From NCBI GenBank assembly GCA_035566435.1, contig DATMRF010000105.1, forward strand, positions 1 to 64,000: a DNA stretch of 64,000 nt. The letters are read 5' to 3'. Below, one piece after another: positions 16,748 to 23,254 of the stretch (positions are counted from its first letter, which is position 1; the number at the start of each line of letters is the position of its first letter). Under the pieces are notes generated by a model that saw nothing but the letters and a program-made list of their open reading frames with translations, did no database searches and was not told the origin of the DNA. The DNA comes from DATMRF01 sp035566435 (GTDB taxonomy: Bacteria > Verrucomicrobiota > Verrucomicrobiia > Limisphaerales > UBA8199). The position numbers and the translations under genes are program-made.

Positions 16748-17398
16748 TCAGGGCTTCGCCTCGTCCGGTGCCGCCTCTTCCTCTTCGGGGGCCTTGGCCG
16801 GCTCCTCTTCAGGTTCCTTTTCCTTGGCGGATTCGGAGGCTTCAACCATTTTGGCGGCGCCTACGAACAGGCCGGTAAAGAGGCCCCCGCTCAAGAGTGT
16901 GTTGCGGAAGAATTCCCAGGTCTGGGGATAACCGGAGGTGCCTTTGGTCAAGGCGGTCAACCAGCCGAGAAAAGTCCTGGTGTACTCCGGATTCTGGAAC
17001 GGGTTGAAGAACCAGGAAGCGGTGTTCGTAATCACGTAGAAAAGCAGCGCTCCAAGGACGCCCCCGCCAAGCAAACCCATAAACCCACTGTTAGGTTTAA
17101 ACCGCCGGCCCAGCCAGATCAGAGCAACATAGGCAACATAGTTGAAGAGTTGGGGCTCCAAGTGCGGCAAATCAAAAACGGTGTAACCCAGGTAGAAGTG
17201 GTAATAGAGGTTGAGGCCGATGTCGGTGACCAGCAGCGTCGTGAGCGGCAGCCACCACGCCATCCGCCCGGAAAAATAGACGCCGGCGCAGAACACCAGC
17301 GCGTACGCCGCGCTGAAATTCTGCGGCAACATGCCTGGAATCCGCGACAAGGCGAACACGACCATCAAGGCCAGGGGCATGATGACTTTACTCTTCAC
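16748..17398 (-). CDS. DUF6580-like integral membrane protein
   Basis: The 216-residue protein has about five hydrophobic helices in residues 5-185 and an acidic, alanine/proline/glutamate-rich cytoplasmic tail (about 187-216). The ALSRIPGMLPQNFS start and the NTASWFF segment look like the DUF6580 family of small putative transport proteins resembling ECF-type S components, but I cannot confirm that by search. Substrate unknown. It is a separate minus-strand gene between the phosphoesterase and the Gfo/Idh pair. Confidence 0.65.
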   Translation of the reverse strand: MKSKVIMPLALMVVFALSRIPGMLPQNFSAAYALVFCAGVYFSGRMAWWLPLTTLLVTDIGLNLYYHFYLGYTVFDLPHLEPQLFNYVAYVALIWLGRRFKPNSGFMGLLGGGVLGALLFYVITNTASWFFNPFQNPEYTRTFLGWLTALTKGTSGYPQTWEFFRNTLLSGGLFTGLFVGAAKMVEASESAKEKEPEEEPAKAPEEEEAAPDEAKP

Positions 17399-17460
17399 AC
17401 TGCCGAGGATACGCCTCCACCGCTAAATGACAAGTGAGGGGTGGGGGGGCGTCGTCAGAA

Positions 17461-17510
17461 CGTTGAGTCGTTAAAAAGGTTAAAACGTGAAACGTGATGC
17501 GTGAAATCGT
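17461..17510. repeat. Direct-repeat tract (AACGTGAA variants)
   Basis: Loose repetition of GTTGAG/GTTAAAA/AACGTGAAACGTGATGCGTGA between two minus-strand genes. It is similar in style to the other simple intergenic tracts. Confidence 0.45.
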
Positions 17511-17565
17511 ACCGATGTCGAGCCGGTCATCCTGGGCCTTTTCTCTGTTTCAGCGCTCCGACGAC

Positions 17566-19140
17566 TCACCGCTCATTACTAAGCCGATAACCTTCGGTCG
17601 TTGTGTAATACTTCGCCAGCATATTGGGCACTTCCCAGTCGGGCATCTTTCCCTCTTCGAGGAACCGCAGGAATCTTTCCGTCACCTGGGCGAAGTGGGC
17701 TTCATGGCCGACGCTGTATTGCTGAGGGACGACAATCTCCCAAACATCGCCTGCAGGTTTGACCTCGATCCCCGGCCACGTGGCGGCGAGCCTGGTTACG
17801 GCGGCGCGGAGTGTGCGCTCGAAGTCGGCGGCGGCGGAGCCGGACTTGTTTTCGACGTAGAGCGTGGGTTGGAAATGTTGGGCTTCGGTCTGCTTAATCG
17901 TGAGAACCGCGCGGGTGCCGCGGAGCATCGAGTAATGGGTATCTTTGGCGCCCGCCGGCGCTTCAAACCGCCACAGCGGCGTGACCTTGACGTGCACGCC
18001 CCGCAGCGTGTACGTCACTTCCCCGTTTTCAAACACGTTCAGTGTGCCGTTTCCTTCAACCGCCATCTTCAGGAAGTCGGGATAAGCGTCCAGCCCGGTA
18101 ACGCGTTTGAACTGCTCGCGGGTAAGCATGGTCGGCCAGCGATGGGCACTGAGCACTTTGACGTCTTTCTTCCAGTCGAGTGCCTGGTCCGGGAAACACT
18201 CCCACTGGACTAAATCGACGAGGTGCGTGCCGACATCGGGTATCGCTTCGCCTTGCTGGCGTGCGTCGAAGAACCAGGCGGGCCGGGTGAGCGGTTTGCC
18301 GGAGACCTCTTTAAAGAAATGATGGACACTTTCCATGACTACCGCCGGCTTCTCCGCCGTGCCTTTCTCCAGCGTGCCGAAAACGTCGGGTGTTCGTGCC
18401 AGCTCGCGTTGGAGAATGCTCGTGATTTCGTACCGCTCGGTCATGATGTCATACAGGAGGACTTTGCTGCGGGCAGCCCGCTCGAAGTCTTTGCGGAGCA
18501 AACTGAATTCCCGAGGATTGATGACCATCGGTTTGTCCGCGAGCACGTTGAAGCCGGCCTTGATGGAGCGGTCGATGTATTCGGTTTTGCGGAGGTTATT
18601 GCCGGCCAGGACGACCACATTGCCGGCCTTATCGTGCACCATGCGTTCGAGGAAATCCGGTCCGGTATAGACCTTCTCTTCCCAATGTGTGGGATTGTCA
18701 GGGCGAGTGTTAAAGCCCTGAACCAGCCGCAGATGCTCCTCAAGGTCCGGCCCGCCCGGCGAGTACACGTGGACGACCGGGTTGACCTGCGGGTACATCA
18801 GTTTTTGAACCAGCCCGGCGTGGAAGTGTCCCGGGTCGAGCGTGATCAATCGTATCTGGTCACTCGCCAGGGCCGAGGCCTCCATGGAGTGCGTCACCAG
18901 GCAGGCCTGGGCCAGTCCGGATATCCAGTAGCGCAGGTTTCCAAACCTGCCGTATCGCCGACTTCCAAGTCGGCAGGGCGTCCAAGTCGCATCGGTGTCC
19001 GCAGGTTTGGAAACCCGCGATACGGCAGGTTTGGAAACCTGCGCTACGCCCGCTGCTGCCGCGATCCGGTAGAGGGCGTGGAAGACGGGAGCAAGGAGCG
19101 AGGTCCACAAACCTCCATCGAGTGTCAACCCTGCTTTCAT
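17566..19140 (-). CDS. Gfo/Idh-type putative oxidoreductase carrying a translated palindromic repeat
   Basis: This 524-residue protein has a Rossmann-like N-terminal domain (about 95-235: LITLDPGHFHAGLV, VVVLAGNN, ADKPMV) and a C-terminal domain matching the putative oxidoreductase C-terminal family (IPDVGTHLVDLVQWE, YYTTTEGYRLS). It probably acts on a sugar or cyclitol with bound NAD(P). The start codon overlaps the upstream Gfo/Idh stop (ATGA), so it is translationally coupled. Residues 32-71 are encoded by a dispersed palindromic repeat (18928-19047) inserted in frame between a signal-like N-terminus and the conserved domain. A later Met (MEASALAS, residue 86) is an alternative start. Confidence 0.8.
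   Translation of the reverse strand: MKAGLTLDGGLWTSLLAPVFHALYRIAAAAGVAQVSKPAVSRVSKPADTDATWTPCRLGSRRYGRFGNLRYWISGLAQACLVTHSMEASALASDQIRLITLDPGHFHAGLVQKLMYPQVNPVVHVYSPGGPDLEEHLRLVQGFNTRPDNPTHWEEKVYTGPDFLERMVHDKAGNVVVLAGNNLRKTEYIDRSIKAGFNVLADKPMVINPREFSLLRKDFERAARSKVLLYDIMTERYEITSILQRELARTPDVFGTLEKGTAEKPAVVMESVHHFFKEVSGKPLTRPAWFFDARQQGEAIPDVGTHLVDLVQWECFPDQALDWKKDVKVLSAHRWPTMLTREQFKRVTGLDAYPDFLKMAVEGNGTLNVFENGEVTYTLRGVHVKVTPLWRFEAPAGAKDTHYSMLRGTRAVLTIKQTEAQHFQPTLYVENKSGSAAADFERTLRAAVTRLAATWPGIEVKPAGDVWEIVVPQQYSVGHEAHFAQVTERFLRFLEEGKMPDWEVPNMLAKYYTTTEGYRLSNER
18928..19047. repeat. Large palindromic repeat inside a coding sequence
   Basis: Perfect 31-base inverted arms (18928-18958 and 19017-19047) start with GTAGCGCAGGTTTCC. 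The centre holds a second small dyad (GCCGACTTCCAAGTCGGC) and an extra inverted copy of the CAGGTTTGGAAACC core. The first 49 bases are identical to 34553-34601. It is translated in frame within the oxidoreductase gene on the minus strand. Confidence 0.92.
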
Positions 19141-20552
19141 GCTTTTTTCAGCCCCGCATTGGTCCCATAAGGCGACCGTTGTGGCCGGGAACGCATGGCA
19201 TTTGCCTGTTCATCGCCCGCGAATTCTTCCTTGACGGGATCCCACCGGAGTTTGCGTCCCAATCTCATGGCGATCCAACCGATGGCGCACGCGCTGGTCG
19301 AGCGATGCGCCTGCTCGGGCGCCGTAGCGCCGGGCTTCCGCGTTTGGATGCTTCGCAGCCAATCCAGGTGATGGTCCGAGCTTCGGTAAAGATGAATTTC
19401 ATTGGGTCCGATCTCCGATTTGAGGATCGCCGGGGTGCTGGCTGCAAATGCGCTGTTATTGCCGGTCACCGGATCGCTGGCCGTCGCTCGGGCCGAACCG
19501 CGGCTCGCGAATACCCAGCCGTCGGAACCTTCGAATCGCACGCCGTTGGGGAACTTGTTATCGATCACCATCGTCACCCCGTTGGCGTATTTCATTTCGA
19601 TGTGATAGGGGCCGTGAACATTCCATAACCCCTTCTTGGGGAATTCGGCTGTGGCCTGGGCTTCGACAGGGCCAGTGAGTTCAGTATTCATGCCCCAATG
19701 CGCGATATCGACGTGGTGCGAGCCCCAGCCGGTGATCATGCCCAGGCAATACGACTCGATGCGCAGCCAGCCCGGCCGGTCCGAGATGCTGTTCTGCGGA
19801 TGGACGCGCTTTTCCGTATAGGGCGCCAATGGGGTACAGCCAAGCCACATTTCGTAATTGAGGTTCGGCGGCACGGGCATCTCGGGCTCGTCATCGCCCG
19901 CGGGGTCGGTCGGCAGGCCGATGCGGACGGTGTGCAGTTTGCCGATGCGCCCGTTGCGCACCAGCTCGCAAGCCCGGCGGAACTGTGGCCAAGGAGCGTC
20001 CGAGCGTTGCTGGCGGCCGATCTGGAACGTCCGGTTGCTGGCGCGGAGCGTGTCGCTGACCTGCCTCCCCTCGGCAATCGTCATCGAGAGCGGCTTCTGC
20101 ACATAGACGTCCTTGCCAGCCAGCGCTGTGGCAATCACCGGTTGGGAGTGCCAATGGTCCGGGGTGCTGATCGCAACCGCGTCGATGCCGGGGTCCTGCA
20201 AGAGTTCACGGAAGTCCTCATAAGCTTTCACCGCCAATGCGGTGTCGCTGCCGGCCTTAGAGGCGTAGTGCTTCTCTACCCGCTCTTTGGCCATGGACAG
20301 GCGCTTGGCATCCAGGTCGCACACGGCGACCACGCGGGCGATGTCGTGTTTGAGGATGCCCGGCATATCCATTTCGTTGGCGATCCGGCCACAGCCGACC
20401 TGGCCGATATGGATTTTATTGCTCGGCGCATCTGCGCCAAACACGGACGACGGAACAATCATCGGCAGCGCAATAGCTCCCGCAGCGCCGGCCATAGATA
20501 ATCCGAGGAATTCTCGTCGCGATACTTGCAATTCTCGTTTCATGAGCTTCAT
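19137..20552 (-). CDS. Tat-exported Gfo/Idh/MocA family oxidoreductase
   Basis: About 471 residues. A twin-arginine signal (SRREFLG, then a hydrophobic alanine-rich stretch) precedes a Rossmann fold (HIGQVGCGRIANEMD) with AISTPDHWHSQP and KPLSMTI, the NAD(P)-binding and catalytic-lysine region. GSHHVDIAHWGM lies in the C-terminal domain. Such proteins in Verrucomicrobia and Planctomycetes are exported dehydrogenases acting on sugars with tightly bound cofactor. I chose the ATG at 20552, just ahead of the Tat motif; a TTG at 20591 would extend it by 13 residues. It is coupled by ATGA to the second Gfo/Idh gene. Confidence 0.88.
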   Translation of the reverse strand: MKLMKRELQVSRREFLGLSMAGAAGAIALPMIVPSSVFGADAPSNKIHIGQVGCGRIANEMDMPGILKHDIARVVAVCDLDAKRLSMAKERVEKHYASKAGSDTALAVKAYEDFRELLQDPGIDAVAISTPDHWHSQPVIATALAGKDVYVQKPLSMTIAEGRQVSDTLRASNRTFQIGRQQRSDAPWPQFRRACELVRNGRIGKLHTVRIGLPTDPAGDDEPEMPVPPNLNYEMWLGCTPLAPYTEKRVHPQNSISDRPGWLRIESYCLGMITGWGSHHVDIAHWGMNTELTGPVEAQATAEFPKKGLWNVHGPYHIEMKYANGVTMVIDNKFPNGVRFEGSDGWVFASRGSARATASDPVTGNNSAFAASTPAILKSEIGPNEIHLYRSSDHHLDWLRSIQTRKPGATAPEQAHRSTSACAIGWIAMRLGRKLRWDPVKEEFAGDEQANAMRSRPQRSPYGTNAGLKKA

Positions 20553-20611
20553 CCTGTTTGCACCATCTTTCTCAACCTCTTTATGCTCCAACGTTCGAAG
20601 GGTTGAGGATC

Positions 20612-21403
20612 TTAACGTTTTGACGGTTCACCGTCCAACCTCGCCGCCCAAAGAATTCCGCCCAGCAGGTGCCTGGTGAACATCGGGTCGGAATAATGCT
20701 CTTTCTGATGGCCTAGCGCCGTGTACCACTCGCGTCCGCCATCAAGTTCGTGCCGCCAGGCCAGCGGGAATTCGTCGCCAAACTTCTTGCCCGGGTATTT
20801 TTCCTTGCCGGGATCATCCAGATGGACCAGGTCGCCCGCCAGTAGAACGTGCAGGCCCTCGGGCATGTGATCGACATAGTAAAACTCATCCGTCCACTGA
20901 AACGTTTGCGGCAGGTGGGCCGTCGAAATATCAGCTTGGTCGGTCACTTTTACGGTGAAGGTTTGCATTTTGGCATGGCGGCTGAACTTGCCGCCGAGCA
21001 CCGACCAGAACCACGGCCAGTCCCGCATCGAGCCGGACGCGGAATGGATGCCGACAAAACCGCCGCCGGCCCTGATGTACCCTTGCAGCGCCGCCTTCTG
21101 GTCGTCGTTCTCGAGGATTTCGTTATTCGTGTTGTCGAAGATGATTGCCTTGTACTTCTTCAGATTCGCATCTGTGAAATCAGCGGGTTGGTCCGAGACC
21201 TCCACGCCGAAGTGGTTTTCCGCGCCGAGCTTTTTGAGCGCCTCGACACTGGCGGCGATGTTATCGTGAACATACAAGCCCTGACCCACCTGGTTCTTCG
21301 TATAGACCAGCACACGGGGTTCAGCCGTTGCGCCAAACGCAACCGTAGTGATGGCTGCGAACGCGGCGGACAAGAAGATTCTCATTCTGAGCGAGTGACG
21401 CAT
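20612..21403 (-). CDS. Secreted ThuA-like domain protein
   Basis: The roughly 263-residue protein has a signal peptide and a ThuA/trehalose-utilization-like, glutamine-amidotransferase-like fold: RVLVYTKNQVGQG, AIIFDNTNNE, GGGFVGIHSASGS and FYYVDHMPEG. The catalytic cysteine of true amidotransferases is absent at the nucleophile position (GIHSAS). Genes of this class commonly accompany Gfo/Idh oxidoreductases in sugar catabolism, as here. The start could be 21430, 21403 or 21385; the signal peptide fits the last two. Confidence 0.85.
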   Translation of the reverse strand: MRHSLRMRIFLSAAFAAITTVAFGATAEPRVLVYTKNQVGQGLYVHDNIAASVEALKKLGAENHFGVEVSDQPADFTDANLKKYKAIIFDNTNNEILENDDQKAALQGYIRAGGGFVGIHSASGSMRDWPWFWSVLGGKFSRHAKMQTFTVKVTDQADISTAHLPQTFQWTDEFYYVDHMPEGLHVLLAGDLVHLDDPGKEKYPGKKFGDEFPLAWRHELDGGREWYTALGHQKEHYSDPMFTRHLLGGILWAARLDGEPSKR

Positions 21404-21527
21404 AAACACATTGACCGGATTCAAGTACAAGTAGTTCGCGGCGTCGGCCAGGCCTTTGGATTTACCAACGCGACCAGCGGGCTGATTATGCGGCGGACGG
21501 CGCGGTACTCAAGGTCAAACCAACCGC

Positions 21528-22274
21528 TTACTGTGCTGCCTGCTTTGGCACCGCGGTGTGTTCCTTTTCCCAGGGCCCAAAATTGCCGTCCACGGACGAA
21601 TGAATCTCGGAATGGCCATCGGCAAACCCATACGCTCTGAACCAGTTTCCGTTCGGCGACTGGGAGGCTTGCGTTTCGCGTACGACAACGGCTGCCGCGG
21701 GGTTGCCGATATCGTTGAGCGAGCCCTGGTAAACCAGCTCAAACTGGTTCGTTCCAGTGAGGGTGCCCCCCGAGTTGTTAGCCAGATACGGAGCCACCTG
21801 GTCCAGCGTGGGTGGAACGCTACCCTGGTGGTCACGCGCATGCATGAGGAGTCCGAGTACGAGCAGCTTGGCGTCAGTCATCTTGGCGATTCCTTGCAGT
21901 TTAAGTTGCGCGGCGGCGGGATCCACCGGTTCCGGCGCGGGGGCTGGTTGGACCGCCCGCGCCTGCAGCGCTTGGGCGAGGCGTTGATTTTCCTGCTGCA
22001 GTTTTCCCAGTTGGTTGGTTTGCCCGCGCAGTATTCCGACTTCCCCGCGCAACCTGAGTAGCTCCTGCTCCGTGTCGTTGTTGACTGGATTGGCGGCCCG
22101 GGCGACCTGGTTAGAAAGCCGCTCGTTCTCAGTGGACAGCTGCGCTGCCGCATCCAGTTGCGCGCGCAGAGATTCATTTTCGGCGCGGAGTTTACCGTTC
22201 GCCTCGTGCTCATACCATACCAGCGCCCCAACACCGGCCGCAGCCAGCGCCCCGACAAGAAAGCTCGTTTTCAT
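21528..22274 (-). CDS. Membrane-anchored coiled-coil protein, unknown
   Basis: The 248-residue protein has an N-terminal helix (residues 3-20), a heptad-rich coiled coil (about 25-105, with ENESLRAQL and LLRLRGEVGILRGQ) and a proline-rich linker. A C-terminal globular part (about 125-240) contains YQGSLNDIGNP. The LRGEVG-type motif recurs in the coiled coil of the sigma-fusion protein at 50957 (LLKLRAEIGQMKQ). No enzymatic motif is visible, and periplasmic exposure of the C-terminal domain is inferred. Confidence 0.75.
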   Translation of the reverse strand: MKTSFLVGALAAAGVGALVWYEHEANGKLRAENESLRAQLDAAAQLSTENERLSNQVARAANPVNNDTEQELLRLRGEVGILRGQTNQLGKLQQENQRLAQALQARAVQPAPAPEPVDPAAAQLKLQGIAKMTDAKLLVLGLLMHARDHQGSVPPTLDQVAPYLANNSGGTLTGTNQFELVYQGSLNDIGNPAAAVVVRETQASQSPNGNWFRAYGFADGHSEIHSSVDGNFGPWEKEHTAVPKQAAQ

Positions 22275-22352
22275 AACTTCATAATTACACTCTCATAAAA
22301 CTCGCGCGTGCGCGACACATCCTTCGCCGCGGAATCCATAACTCCATTGCCC

Positions 22353-23072
22353 TCAGAACTTCCGATTCCACGCTTCCATGCCATATCGTTCCTTTACGAG
22401 CCGATTGATTTGCGCGAAGGGAAGCGCGGCCAGCGGCGCGGCGGCCTTCCACGCCTTGACCAGGGCGGATTTGACCAAAGAAGACGGTACGTTGAGGTTC
22501 ATCAAGAAATCGGCATGTGCCCGGTTGAGGCGGTAGTCCGGTTGTTTGGAAGGCAGCGGCAGCGCCTGTTCGATGAGGTCGATGTCGAAGTGAAGCAGGA
22601 ACGAGCCATGGAAGAGCAGGAAGTTTTTCCGACGGCGCTGCGCATTGCCAGAGAACTTGAGGCCGCCGATGGCGAGATCGGTGTGCCCCTGCTTCTCCAC
22701 CGGGCCCGGGAGCAACGTCGCCAGCGCCGCCTGGTGGCGGTCGAGGATAAAATGATTCGTCGTCGAGATGCTGTGCAGTGGACCCGACTCGCTGATGCGC
22801 AACACGAGAGTGTAGTTCAGGCAACCGGGGCCCTGGAGCACCGTCCCGCCGCCGCTGCAACGCCGTAACACCGGGATTTCATTCTGCTGGCAAAATCCGA
22901 GATTCACCTCTCTCGCGATTTGATTGGCGTATCCGACCACCACGAAGTACGTCGCGGGTTCCCAGAATCGGAGCAATTCATCCGCACCGCCTGCTTCGCA
23001 CAGGTCCAGCAGCGCCTCGTCGCACGCGAGGTTCGCTTCAGGCGCTGGCAGTGTCAGGTCGCAAACCAGCAT
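22353..23072 (-). CDS. lplA: Lipoate-protein ligase A family protein
   Basis: The 239-residue protein belongs to the biotin/lipoate ligase fold that attaches lipoate (or octanoate) to E2 lysines. The RRCSGGGTVLQGPG segment and the GLKFSGNAQRRRKN segment with the conserved lysine match the family. It is shorter than E. coli LplA (338) and lacks its C-terminal domain, as in LipM/LplA-N-type proteins, so transferase rather than ATP-dependent ligase activity is possible. It lies divergently beside the pyruvate dehydrogenase operon, whose E2 carries a lipoyl domain. Confidence 0.82.
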   Translation of the reverse strand: MLVCDLTLPAPEANLACDEALLDLCEAGGADELLRFWEPATYFVVVGYANQIAREVNLGFCQQNEIPVLRRCSGGGTVLQGPGCLNYTLVLRISESGPLHSISTTNHFILDRHQAALATLLPGPVEKQGHTDLAIGGLKFSGNAQRRRKNFLLFHGSFLLHFDIDLIEQALPLPSKQPDYRLNRAHADFLMNLNVPSSLVKSALVKAWKAAAPLAALPFAQINRLVKERYGMEAWNRKF

Positions 23073-23128
23073 ACCCAGCGGATTGCAATTTCTGCTAATG
23101 CCTTTACTATGTTGGGCCGGTCCATCAG

Positions 23129-23154
23129 TTACTGTTAGCGAATCGTGCTATAAT
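23129..23154 (+). promoter_or_regulatory. Putative sigma-70 promoter of the pyruvate dehydrogenase operon
   Basis: A perfect TATAAT (23149-23154) lies in the AT-rich divergent region between the lipoate ligase and aceE genes. The upstream TTACTG is only 14 bases away, so the -35 is weak. Transcription would start near 23161. Confidence 0.45.
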
Positions 23155-23170
23155 AATCTGTTGGCATGGG

Positions 23171-23203
23171 GCGCGCCATTCTGTTTAATGCGGCGCGCTT
23201 TTT
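23171..23203 (+). terminator. Terminator-like stem-loop in the aceE leader
   Basis: GCGCGCC (23171-23177) pairs with GGCGCGC (23192-23198), loop 14 bases, followed by five T residues. It sits between the probable promoter and the aceE start (23255), where an intrinsic terminator would act as an attenuator. Confidence 0.55.
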
Positions 23204-23254
23204 CAGGAACCCGTGGCTTAACAGGCAACCGTTTCGACTCTAACCAGATACATT

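Noticed and set aside
15931..16878. 315-codon plus-strand frame spanning the phosphoesterase gene
   Set aside because: Runs antisense to a gene with a complete set of metallophosphoesterase motifs.
18223..19170. 315-codon plus-strand frame over the Gfo/Idh gene
   Set aside because: Antisense to the oxidoreductase; its only repeated peptide (AQVSKPAVSPTSK) comes from the palindromic repeat.
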